A stretch of 53,128 bases of DNA, taken from Bacteroidota bacterium. GTDB taxonomy: Bacteria > Bacteroidota > Bacteroidia > Chitinophagales > Saprospiraceae. The translations under genes were made by a program, and so were the position numbers. How positions within the stretch are numbered: position 1 is the stretch's first letter; the number at the start of each line of letters is the position of its first letter. Positions 17,759 to 25,357 of this stretch are shown here, one piece after another. A model generated the notes under the pieces. The model ran no database searches. It was not told where the DNA came from and saw nothing but the letters and a program-made list of their open reading frames with translations. The stretch spans positions 1-53,128 of the forward strand of contig CAUJEY010000342.1 in the NCBI GenBank assembly GCA_963169325.1, read 5' to 3'.

Positions 17759-19036
17759 ATGAAAAAATCATCTGTTTTCTCTGTCCTCGGGCTATTATCA
17801 GCCGTTTTTTTCTTTGTTTTAATCGCCAACCCGCTACATGCGCAGGAAATGTACAAACCCAACGTCAAAGGAACCCTCCGCGAATTTACCTCCCGTATCC
17901 CGTTGAGCTCCAAATCGCAGAAGATCAAAGTGGAAGTAATCGACAACCTGGTTATTTATGAAGGGGATGTCATTCTGGGTTCTCTGGTCAGTTTTGAAGG
18001 CGACAATGCCGTGGCGGTCGACGGGGCTTCCTACCGTTGGCCCAACGCCACGATTCCCTACGTGATTTCTTCCGGCCATCCGAAAAAAACGGATATTGAA
18101 TGGGCTATTAATCATGTAAGCTCAAGTACCAACCTTTGCCTGGTACCGCGCACGACCCAAACCGACTACATTCAGTTTATCAGCGGCAGCGGCTGTGCCT
18201 CTTATGTAGGCAGACAAGGCGGCCGGCAGGACATTGTGATCGGCAGTTGTTCACAAGGCAGTATTGCGCATGAAATTCTTCACGCGGCGGGCCTTTGGCA
18301 CGAACAAAGCCGGGAAGACCGCGACAACTATATTACCATTAATTGGTCCAATATTCAGGACGGTAAATCGCATAATTTTAACAAACACGTTTCCGACGGA
18401 ACCGATATCGGCACTTACGACTATGGTTCTATCATGCACTATGGGAAAACGGCGTTTTCTAAAAATGGAAATAACACGATTGATATAAAAGTCCCACCGG
18501 GCACCGCTGCCACTACAATCGGGCAACGCAACGGCATGAGCTCGAAAGACAAGGCTGCTATCAATAATTTGTATAGTCCCGGCCCTTGTAAAGAAGATTG
18601 TATTTCATTTAACCCGAATAATGTTGTCGTTAAACAAAGCGGCACAAAGTGGCTGGTTGTAGATGGCAGCCATTCCATGTTTTCGGCGCCCAATAAAGCG
18701 GAGGCGGAAAAGATCGTCAAAATCATAAAAAAATACGGCTTGAATAAATCCTGTTATGTCGGTCGCCCCGATGCCTCCTTCCAGTATTTGTTAAAAGGTG
18801 CGGCATCCCCCGCCGGCGCTTTCACCGGAGAGGATTGTCTTGGGTTTACACCAAGTAAATTGGTAATCAAAAAAGAGGGCACCCAATACCTGCTGACCGA
18901 TGGCAGTTCCCGGATGTTTATGTTTCCCAATAAAACGGAAGCCGACCAGGCACTTGCCATGATCAAAAAATACGGTTTTACTAAAACCTGCTATGTGGGC
19001 CGTCCGGATGCTTCGCTTCAGTATATGCGGAAATAA
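17759..19036 (+). CDS. Secreted astacin-family (M12A) zinc metalloprotease with two C-terminal repeats
   Basis: This 425-residue protein starts MKKSSVFSVL with a signal peptide ending near LHAQE; the upstream in-frame extension from 17636 lacks secretion features. The astacin domain holds the zinc site HEILHAAGLWHE (H171, E172, H175, H181) and the Met-turn SIMHY (M226, Tyr ligand Y228). A propeptide-like region precedes it (about 30-95). The C-terminus has two near-identical repeats of about 65 residues, each running from DC[IL]xF through LVxDGS, an NKxEA helix and IKKYG to CYVGRPDAS, probably a binding module. The enzyme is expected in the periplasm or outside and should cut proteins or peptides. 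No type IX sorting tail is seen. A long folded repeat array begins directly behind the stop codon. Confidence 0.92.
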   Translation: MKKSSVFSVLGLLSAVFFFVLIANPLHAQEMYKPNVKGTLREFTSRIPLSSKSQKIKVEVIDNLVIYEGDVILGSLVSFEGDNAVAVDGASYRWPNATIPYVISSGHPKKTDIEWAINHVSSSTNLCLVPRTTQTDYIQFISGSGCASYVGRQGGRQDIVIGSCSQGSIAHEILHAAGLWHEQSREDRDNYITINWSNIQDGKSHNFNKHVSDGTDIGTYDYGSIMHYGKTAFSKNGNNTIDIKVPPGTAATTIGQRNGMSSKDKAAINNLYSPGPCKEDCISFNPNNVVVKQSGTKWLVVDGSHSMFSAPNKAEAEKIVKIIKKYGLNKSCYVGRPDASFQYLLKGAASPAGAFTGEDCLGFTPSKLVIKKEGTQYLLTDGSSRMFMFPNKTEADQALAMIKKYGFTKTCYVGRPDASLQYMRK

Positions 19037-19196
19037 TGGTTTGAAGGTTAGAGGGTTTGAAGGTTAGAGGGTTAGAAGGTTAGAGGGTTAGAGGGTTTGA
19101 AGGTTCCTGGTTTGAAGGTTTCTGGGGCCATTCAAAAACCAGAAATCTTCAAACCCTCAAACCTTCTAACCTTCTAACCCTCTAACCCTCTAACCA
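19037..19196. repeat. Self-complementary array of GGTTTGAAGGTTAGAGG-type units
   Basis: The left arm (19038-19129) is built from tandem TTTGAAGG and GTTAGAGG units. The right arm (19131-19195) is their reverse complement (CTTCAAACCC, CTCTAACC). The two arms can fold into a hairpin of more than 60 bp. It starts one base after the stop codon of the astacin gene and may act as a terminator. Confidence 0.85.
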
Positions 19197-19235
19197 GTAA
19201 CCTCGATAAACTGAATATTAGTCATTCTTAAATAT

Positions 19236-19772
19236 ATGATTATGTCATCCTTTATCAATTATATCTTTGCAGCGCTTGTGCTTCTATCCTTTGCCGCTTG
19301 CGCGGGCGCATCTCCACAACCATCGAAAGACATGAAACTTAAAATTCTGCACTATAAAGTGCCGTGTTCGGGGGAAGGGATTCAACTCTGTTATTTGGTT
19401 TCCAAAAACGGCGGAGAGCCGGAGTACTTTTATGACGAAATTGCGGGTTTCGACTATCAGTGGGGATATAATTATGAAATTACGGTGGAGCAGGTCGAAG
19501 TCAAACAACCTATGGCAGACGCTTCATCAGTCAGTTATCGTTTGAAAAAGCAATTAAGTAAAGAAAAGGCGCCTTCAGACGAGACGTTCCAGCTCCCGCT
19601 GACCGTGGATGACCAATCCGTCATAGAAACGGATAACGGAATCTGTACCTATCTGGGCGGTATCCCAATCAATACGGGCGATCTGTCCTGTTCCGATTTG
19701 GCGGGAGCCAGGTCGGCGGTTTTCCGGCATCAGGCGGATGAACTGGGCCTCGTATTGGTGGAGTTAAAGTGA
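19236..19772 (+). CDS. DUF4377 family lipoprotein
   Basis: This 178-residue protein has a signal peptide and lipobox LLSFAAC (Cys22), so it is lipidated in the envelope. The body has the hallmarks of the DUF4377 domain: ILHYKVPCSGEGIQLCYLV near the start, then EYFYDEIAGFDYQWGYNYEI and a strand rich in Val and Glu, followed by a SVSYRLKKQLSK segment. The domain is often found beside or fused to META/HslJ-like stress proteins; its molecular role is not known. The last about 60 residues carry two cysteines (CTYL, DLSC). A second in-frame ATG at 19242 is an equally possible start. The 3' end overlaps the convergent WbqC-like gene by 43 bp. Confidence 0.75.
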   Translation: MIMSSFINYIFAALVLLSFAACAGASPQPSKDMKLKILHYKVPCSGEGIQLCYLVSKNGGEPEYFYDEIAGFDYQWGYNYEITVEQVEVKQPMADASSVSYRLKKQLSKEKAPSDETFQLPLTVDDQSVIETDNGICTYLGGIPINTGDLSCSDLAGARSAVFRHQADELGLVLVELK

Positions 19773-20422
19773 TCTGCTAACGATTGCGACAATACCGCCG
19801 CGGATTGTTTACCACAGCAGAATAACAGATCGAGCGCCGACAGGTCGGGCAAAAAGCCGTGCCTTTCGGTAAAAACCTGCGCATAAGGAATGGGCTGGAA
19901 CCAGTGGGGTCGGATACTGGCTTTGGGAGAAATCTTATTCCGGAAATCGACGACCGGGGTGTCTGCCGGCGACGATATCTGGTCCGACCAGGTCTCTGTG
20001 AACCGGACATCACCGTTCCAGCCCGTTTTTTTGAATAAAAAATGCAGGAGTTCCAAATTGAAATCAAATAGAAAAGAATATCGTTTTTGATAAAAAGGCG
20101 CTAAATCTTCTGCATAATATTCAAAATACGGCGCATTGCCGTAGCCGGCCTGAATACTGCGCCAATGTACCTGTTGCCAGGGTTCTTCGTAGGCGATGCG
20201 CACATCCCGGATGGGCGTTTGCTGGTGTTTGCCTTTTTGCAGTGGGATGCTGAGCCGTTGGATACTGTTCGGGCCGGCAATATGACAACGGTTGCGGTAG
20301 CTGCCTTTTTGAAAACTTTCGCAGGCTTCCAGCCAGAGCACCGCACTTTGCCAGGCCGGCGCCATCCAGGATACCGGCGGGAGGTAGGGCAACTCCGCGA
20401 GGATATTGAATTGTGCATTCAT
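19730..20422 (-). CDS. WbqC-like family protein
   Basis: This 230-residue protein shows the WbqC family pattern: ELPYLPPVSWM near the N-terminus, then FQKGSYRNRCHIAGPN, LSIPLQKGKHQQTPIRDVRI, a QVHWRSIQAGYGNAPYFEYY block and an FLFDFNLELLHFL helix. Members are cytoplasmic proteins linked to polysaccharide or glycan synthesis clusters and to modification of small metabolites; the reaction is not established here. It is the last gene of a four-gene minus-strand operon. Its ATG overlaps the stop of the TraB-like gene by 4 bp, and its end overlaps the convergent DUF4377 gene. Family membership is clear; function in this operon is not. Confidence 0.85.
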   Translation of the reverse strand: MNAQFNILAELPYLPPVSWMAPAWQSAVLWLEACESFQKGSYRNRCHIAGPNSIQRLSIPLQKGKHQQTPIRDVRIAYEEPWQQVHWRSIQAGYGNAPYFEYYAEDLAPFYQKRYSFLFDFNLELLHFLFKKTGWNGDVRFTETWSDQISSPADTPVVDFRNKISPKASIRPHWFQPIPYAQVFTERHGFLPDLSALDLLFCCGKQSAAVLSQSLADHFNSTNTRPSSSA

Positions 20423-21231
20423 TCGGCGGGGGCAGGCAGGTTATCCGGTAAAATTGGCCGGACGGTAAATCCTTCTTTTTTCAGCAGGCGAAGCAGGCCT
20501 TTTTTGCCGGAAAGATGGCCGGCGCCGACGGCACAAAAAAGGCTTTCGTGTCGCGCAATTTCGGCAAAACGTTCGGCCATGATCGTATTGCGTTCATAAA
20601 GTAACAATTTGCGCATACCCTTGGCGTCTTTTTTCGCAGCCCGGTAGAGTTGTTGGATGTCGCCGGCCTGGTACCAGCGCAACATTTTTTTCAGCCGGCG
20701 TTTTTGGCGCGTGAAATTTTTCAGCAGCCAGGTCAGGTTTTTCAAGTGTTGATCCATGGAAATCCGTTTCAGGGTTTCCAGTTGTTCCCCAAACGTTTCC
20801 ACTCCGGTGGTTCTTTTCCCAAGTGCCCGGGCGTGTTCCCAAAGCGTCTCGTCAAGCGACAGGGCCGATTCTTCGGCCAACTGGGCATTGGTGAGTGCCA
20901 TCGTTACGGTCATCGGGTGCATAAAACGTACGACTTCTGCCGGTATCCCGATTTTTTTGCGGCAAAAAAATTCGAGGTTTTTCCAAACGCCGGGTTTGAG
21001 CAACCGGTCAAGCATGCCGCCCTGGGGTAATTGGAGCACCGAGGCTATGGCGCCGGGGTCGGTGTCTGAAAAGTCGAACTCCGTGGCGAATACAGAACAT
21101 TGTTGCAAACAAACGTCGGCCACGTCCAACCATTCGAACGCGCGTAAATCCCGAACGTGCATGGTGCCGAACAGGTAGGAGTCGGGGCCGCCATTTTCAG
21201 GCGTAATGATCCAAAGCAGGGAATTTTTCAT
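20419..21231 (-). CDS. TraB/GumN (Tiki-like) family protein
   Basis: This 270-residue protein has the conserved core of the TraB/GumN/Tiki superfamily: LLWIITP at the start, YLFGTMHVRD (with the GxxH motif), an acidic ATEFDF strand, GVETFGEQ in the middle, RNTIMAERF and a closing GAGHLSGKKGLLRLLKKEG. Tiki proteins are metal-dependent proteases related to the EreA/ChaN fold, and the GTMH and GAGH histidines correspond to the predicted metal site. No signal peptide is seen, so it is probably cytoplasmic. It sits in an operon between a membrane protein and the WbqC-like gene (16-bp gap upstream, 4-bp overlap downstream). The substrate is unknown. Confidence 0.87.
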   Translation of the reverse strand: MKNSLLWIITPENGGPDSYLFGTMHVRDLRAFEWLDVADVCLQQCSVFATEFDFSDTDPGAIASVLQLPQGGMLDRLLKPGVWKNLEFFCRKKIGIPAEVVRFMHPMTVTMALTNAQLAEESALSLDETLWEHARALGKRTTGVETFGEQLETLKRISMDQHLKNLTWLLKNFTRQKRRLKKMLRWYQAGDIQQLYRAAKKDAKGMRKLLLYERNTIMAERFAEIARHESLFCAVGAGHLSGKKGLLRLLKKEGFTVRPILPDNLPAPAE

Positions 21232-21247
21232 GAAAAGGTTGAATGGT

Positions 21248-22519
21248 TTATCTGGCGATTTGAGCGCAAGGGATGGTTTCCCATTTTTCTGCGGATTTAT
21301 CCCAACGGTTGACGGTCAGAAGCATAAGGCCGGATGTATCGCAATGAATAGATTTTTCGCAAAGATAACGGGCCGTTTGCAGAAAAGTGCGACGGCAGTT
21401 GTAAACCGGTACATGCAGTTCGTCGAAGGCCCAATCGTCCAATAGCAACTTTCGCCTGCCGTCAAAGCCATGCTTGTCCCATAACTGCTCCCATTCCACG
21501 GAAATATCCGCCATGCGGTTGCAATAAAAAGTCGCTTCCGTTTGGGTATTGCTGTACATTTTCCAGGAAAGGGGCTCGGGCCACAGGTGGAAGATGTTGA
21601 AAGCGGGCAGGAGCCAGGCGAGGGCGAGTAACCCCACCCCCAGCCCCTCCCCCAAAGGAGAGGGGGGCTTGATCGCGTTTCTGGGGGCCAGATTTCGTAA
21701 TATCAAGTCGTCTTTGATCAATACCGGCTCCAAATTACCCGCAATCAGGCCCCCCTCTCCTTTGGGGGAGAGCCTGTCCCGTACTTTAGTCGGGAGGATG
21801 GGGGTGGGGCCGAACAACACCCACACCATACCCCCCATCGCCACATTCCAGGGAATCACCACGGTATTCCAATCCAGCCCTAGCGGACTCAAGGCAACGA
21901 TAATAAATAAATGAAAAGCCGGTACGATCCACCGGAATGCCGGTCTCGAAACGCGCCACAACAAGCCGGGCGCGAACAACAATTCTACCAAAGCTACCCC
22001 ATACCCGGCTGCCGGCCATTGGCCCAGGGGTTTGGTCCAAAAAAAGGCTTCGCAAAACCAGGGGAAATTGTCTTCGGCAAAATATGGCGTCAGTTTATTG
22101 AACCCGCCCCAGGCATATACGGCGGCTAACAGCCAGCGCAAAGCGGTCTGGGTTCCGGCCTCTTTCCCGTGTGTATGAGCCAGCAGGAGCCCCCAAGCCA
22201 ACAGGTAAAAATACATCCAGGGTTGCAGGCGGTTCATGTCCTGTACAATCATCCACAAAAACCAAGCGGTAACCGCTGCCATCAACCACCGCCGTTGCGG
22301 CATCCAGAGCAGCAGCAGCGTAAACCCGACGGTCCCCCAGGCTTGTATGCCGGCCCAGATTTCGTTTTGTGGAAACGGTATGCCGAACGCCGGCAACAGC
22401 GGAAAAAGTACCCGGCTGCCCGGCTGCCACAGTGGCCAGGAAAGCGCCAGGTGTGCCAACAGGGCAAGGGCGATCAGGCGGGTGGTCGTGGAAAACTTCA
22501 TGCGCGCTCCGTTTGTCAT
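21248..22519 (-). CDS. Multi-pass membrane protein carrying an in-frame palindromic-repeat insertion
   Basis: This protein has about 423 residues from the ATG at 22519 (ATG at 22501 is also possible; a TTG at 22525 is less likely). It has 8-10 hydrophobic segments in the first 240 residues (LIALALLAHLALSWPLW, WGTVGFTLLLLWM, WMYFYLLAWGLLLAHTHG), resembling HTTM/DoxX-like membrane proteins of Bacteroidota, and a soluble C-terminal part with a conserved-looking SWKMYSNTQTEATFYCN. Between membrane segments lies a 60-residue stretch (TPILPTKVRDRLSPKGEGG...PPSPLGEGLGVG) encoded by an imperfect inverted repeat that looks foreign to the fold. The gene begins 2 bp after the SPOR-like gene stops and ends 16 bp before the TraB-like gene. 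Function is unknown. Confidence 0.7.
   Translation of the reverse strand: MTNGARMKFSTTTRLIALALLAHLALSWPLWQPGSRVLFPLLPAFGIPFPQNEIWAGIQAWGTVGFTLLLLWMPQRRWLMAAVTAWFLWMIVQDMNRLQPWMYFYLLAWGLLLAHTHGKEAGTQTALRWLLAAVYAWGGFNKLTPYFAEDNFPWFCEAFFWTKPLGQWPAAGYGVALVELLFAPGLLWRVSRPAFRWIVPAFHLFIIVALSPLGLDWNTVVIPWNVAMGGMVWVLFGPTPILPTKVRDRLSPKGEGGLIAGNLEPVLIKDDLILRNLAPRNAIKPPSPLGEGLGVGLLALAWLLPAFNIFHLWPEPLSWKMYSNTQTEATFYCNRMADISVEWEQLWDKHGFDGRRKLLLDDWAFDELHVPVYNCRRTFLQTARYLCEKSIHCDTSGLMLLTVNRWDKSAEKWETIPCAQIAR
21632..21810. repeat. Palindromic repeat pair inserted in frame in a coding sequence
   Basis: The left arm (21632-21673) contains CCCCCAAAGGAGAGGGGGG. The right arm (21744-21810) contains its complement CCCCCCTCTCCTTTGGGGG and ends GGGGGTGGGG, with an extra block of about 27 bp (around GTCCCGTACTTTAGTCGGG) that the left arm lacks. 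The 70-bp centre is unique sequence. The whole is read through without a stop, giving about 60 residues. Confidence 0.85.
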
Positions 22520-22521
22520 AT

Positions 22522-24054
22522 TCAATTCAAGCGCCGCACCATCAATTTCCCTTGCAACAGCCCGTACCGTTGCAACGCTTTTGTCAGCTGTTCCGCGCTG
22601 GTGCCGGCCGCGGTTTCGGTCGATACGGTGGCGCCCAACCGCACGATATAGCCCGATTGACCGTCGTCGCCCAGGCAGGCCCGGGGCATTACTTCGCTCT
22701 CCACTCCTTTCCGGCGCAGCGCGGCGGCGCGTTCGTCGGCAAAGTTTTTATTGGCAAAATAACTATCCTGAATGATCCAGCCTTTTTGACGGGCATAACG
22801 GCTGCAAGGGTCGGCAACGGCGGTTTTTTCAGGCCGGTCTTTTTCGGCAGGCGCTGTTTGAGGCGCCGGCGTTTCGGGTTCGTCGCCGGACAGGTTGATG
22901 GTCGGCGTTTCCTCTGCTGCCCCGCCGGACAAGTCGATGGTTTGAATATTTTCCTCCTCCGGCGCGGCAACGGGCTCCGGGTATTGTTTGGGAATACCCT
23001 GTGGATCGCGGGCTGTGGTCGTTTCACCTTCGTACAGGTATCCATACTTGTCTTCCGGGTTCGATTTTGGGAACGAAAGCACATCTTCCACGCGGTCTTC
23101 CCGCGAACGCAGCACCTGGTAGTTCAAGCCAACTATAACCATCAATGCCAGGGCAAGAACCCATTTTTGAACACTTTGCCCCTGCATATAGCGGTTGAAC
23201 ACGGTAGCGTCGCGGCCGGGGGATGGTTTGGATACTCCCCGTAGGCTTCTTTTCAGCGGGTCGAGCAGCAGGTATTGAACCGGGCGCCAGAGTTTGTTCC
23301 AGGCCGGGGTGAAAACACCGGGCATCACCGGCTTGTACCGGGAAAGTACCCCGACGTTTTGCGACATGCTTTGGTACCAATTTAGCCGGGTGACCCAATG
23401 TACCATACGGCGGTCTTTTCCGTACATGCCCAGCCGGGAAGGCGTGACCAGTACCCGCACCTGGCCTTGTTCGGGCACCAGTGCCAGCCCGAAACCGTTG
23501 TACACGCATTGATTTTTTAGTTCCAGCAAATAGGGGTCGGTAGGAGCGGGGAACACGTCTTCGCCCAGCGCCACCCATTGTTCGTCGGCATAGTATTGTT
23601 TAAACTGCTCTATCGCGTAGACATAGCGGTATTTCTTCCAATTGCGCATCATATAGTACCAGCCAAAAAAGCCGATCACTCCCATACCCAGTAGGAATCC
23701 GATGTTGCCGGCGCCTTGCAGGCTTTTCAGCCAGGCAAACCGCGTGGAATAAGCGACGGCATACGCAATAGTGGCCACCACGGCGCCGAATGCCACACAA
23801 TCCCACGTGAAATACACCGTATTGAGCAAATATTTTACCTCCCCGGCCTTATCCACCGACGTGGCTTCGTAGGTACAAACAAAAGGCGTCCCATCCTCTT
23901 TCCGGAAGGAAACCATCCCGTCGGCGACCAAACCGCCCGCGCTCACATTGTCCAGTTCCGTATGCACGGACTCCGGCCGGTACTCGAACCGGTATTTGTA
24001 AAACTCCTTTAAAAAAGGCAAAAAAGATACTTTGATTGCGTCTTCGGTTAGCAT
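22522..24054 (-). CDS. Membrane protein with C-terminal SPOR-like domain
   Basis: This 510-residue protein is not recognised as a named family. Two adjacent membrane segments lie near 85-105 (CVAFGAVVATIAYAVAY) and 118-138 (IGFLLGMGVIGFFGWYYMM), and a third near 310 (WVLALALMVIVGLNYQVL). The cytoplasmic N-terminus (FLPFLKEFYKYRFEY) and the middle region carry no motif I can name. After the third segment comes a Pro/Glu-rich linker with two TI[DN]LSG copies, then about 75 residues (KGWIIQDSYFANKNFADERAAALRRKG, SGYIVRLG) that look like a SPOR fold, which binds denuded peptidoglycan glycans. This suggests a cell-envelope role. It is the first gene of the four-gene operon; a folded repeat array precedes it. 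Confidence 0.65.
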   Translation of the reverse strand: MLTEDAIKVSFLPFLKEFYKYRFEYRPESVHTELDNVSAGGLVADGMVSFRKEDGTPFVCTYEATSVDKAGEVKYLLNTVYFTWDCVAFGAVVATIAYAVAYSTRFAWLKSLQGAGNIGFLLGMGVIGFFGWYYMMRNWKKYRYVYAIEQFKQYYADEQWVALGEDVFPAPTDPYLLELKNQCVYNGFGLALVPEQGQVRVLVTPSRLGMYGKDRRMVHWVTRLNWYQSMSQNVGVLSRYKPVMPGVFTPAWNKLWRPVQYLLLDPLKRSLRGVSKPSPGRDATVFNRYMQGQSVQKWVLALALMVIVGLNYQVLRSREDRVEDVLSFPKSNPEDKYGYLYEGETTTARDPQGIPKQYPEPVAAPEEENIQTIDLSGGAAEETPTINLSGDEPETPAPQTAPAEKDRPEKTAVADPCSRYARQKGWIIQDSYFANKNFADERAAALRRKGVESEVMPRACLGDDGQSGYIVRLGATVSTETAAGTSAEQLTKALQRYGLLQGKLMVRRLN

Positions 24055-24063
24055 AAAGGTAGC

Positions 24064-24233
24064 GGGTTTGGGGGTTTAGAGGTTTGGAGGTTTGGAGGTT
24101 TGGAGGTTTGGGGGTTTAGAGGTTTGGGGGTTTAGAGGTTTGGGTAATCGATAGGGTTTAACCTCAATGGTGGACGCCCCCTAAACGCCCAAACCTCTAA
24201 ACCCCCAAACCCTAAACCCTAAACCCCTAAACC
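24064..24233. repeat. Self-complementary array of GGTTTAGAGGTTTGGGG-type units
   Basis: The left arm (24064-24144) alternates GGTTTAGA and GGTTTGGAG/GGTTTGGGG. The right arm (24190-24233) is the reverse complement (CCAAACCTCTAAACCCCC, CCTAAACC). On the minus strand the array begins inside the end of the DUF6340 gene: its GGTTTAG unit supplies the last Val codon and the TAG stop. Confidence 0.85.
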
Positions 24234-25291
24234 TTCTTATTCATTTGATATTCCACCTTTTTGGCGTCGTTTTGCCGCTGGCGGATCACTTCAATATACG
24301 AACGGGCTTTTTTGTTGCCGTATTGGGTCCAGGCTTTTTCGGCCCATTCCAGGGCGATGTCGAGGTTGCCTTTTATTTCGGCTACCACGGCCATGTTGTA
24401 GGCGGCCCGGCCGGCGGCTTTGGGGTTATCTTTGGCAAATACTTCCACTTTTTTCCAGATTTCGGCGGCTTTATCCCAGTTGCCGCCCTGGGCGAAACGG
24501 GTGGCTTGTTCCATTTGGGTGCTGAAACCTTTCGCTTTCGGGTAATACTGGCGGTTCACGGTAATATACACCGGCGCGATACGCATGCCGTATTCTATAC
24601 CGACGTTGAAGGCGACCTTGCGGGTCACCGAAACCTGGGAGGGCAGTCCCGACACTGCATTACGTTCGCTGCTGCCGACGTGTTCGTTTTTCAGGAAATC
24701 TTCGGTGGTATATTCATCAAAAATCATCTTGCTGCGCGGGTCGTAGAAGCGCCAGCCGATGCGAACGCCCGTTCGCATTTCGGCAAGGTAATCGATGAGC
24801 GTGGTAGTGGTGCCGTCCTTGTTTTTCTTTTTGGATTGCCGCTGCCGGGTGGCGGTATTGTTGTCCGAGTCGAAGGATTCGATGGTCACCACAGCGTCGG
24901 CGGCGTAGTCGGCGCAGATGCGCTCCACCTCCGACCAGGGCAGGGGCGCAGGCAGGTTAACGCCGGCCTTGCTGCCGCTCATCTCGATACCCGTGCTGAT
25001 GACCCGGAAACGCGGCGTGCGTTCGAGGGCGTCGGTAAGGCCGCGCACCGCTTGTTGCCGGCTCTCGCGGTCCTGGCCGATAGCCTCGCCGGTGAAGAGG
25101 CCTTCCAGTACGTTGAGCCAGCCGTTGGAGGGTTTGCTGCGGTCTACCACGGCGATTTTGGCGATGTGGTCGGGCACTTTAAATTGGGCCGGTTGCAGCA
25201 CTGTCAGCTGAGTTGATTTCATACACCCTGACAGCAGGGCGGGTACGAGTAGACCGAATAAGGCTGTTTTCAGAAGAGATTTCGTTGGCAT
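24227..25291 (-). CDS. DUF6340-like lipoprotein with TPR-like C-terminus
   Basis: This 354-residue protein starts MPTKSLLKTALF with lipobox LLSGC (Cys22); an upstream in-frame extension to 25495 runs into the divergent lycopene cyclase gene and is rejected. The body begins with a strand-rich domain (KVPDHIAKIAVVDRSKPSN, GLTDALERTPRFRVISTG, ADAVVTIESFDSD) typical of DUF6340 envelope lipoproteins. It ends with two to three TPR-like helices (RFAQGGNWDKAAEIWKKV, AYNMAVVAEIKGNLDIALEW). Such proteins are exposed to the periplasm or outer membrane; the partner is not known. The gene is divergent from lycopene cyclase with a 66-bp gap. Its stop codon lies inside the folded repeat array. Confidence 0.8.
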   Translation of the reverse strand: MPTKSLLKTALFGLLVPALLSGCMKSTQLTVLQPAQFKVPDHIAKIAVVDRSKPSNGWLNVLEGLFTGEAIGQDRESRQQAVRGLTDALERTPRFRVISTGIEMSGSKAGVNLPAPLPWSEVERICADYAADAVVTIESFDSDNNTATRQRQSKKKNKDGTTTTLIDYLAEMRTGVRIGWRFYDPRSKMIFDEYTTEDFLKNEHVGSSERNAVSGLPSQVSVTRKVAFNVGIEYGMRIAPVYITVNRQYYPKAKGFSTQMEQATRFAQGGNWDKAAEIWKKVEVFAKDNPKAAGRAAYNMAVVAEIKGNLDIALEWAEKAWTQYGNKKARSYIEVIRQRQNDAKKVEYQMNKKV

Positions 25292-25357
25292 AAAAAAAAC
25301 TGATTTATTCTTGTCGTGTTTTAGACTTTCTATTGTTCGACCACAAACCATCGGCTC

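Noticed and set aside
19037-19196. CRISPR array
   Set aside because: Units are 8-10 bp, contiguous and without unique spacers, and the second half is the complement of the first.
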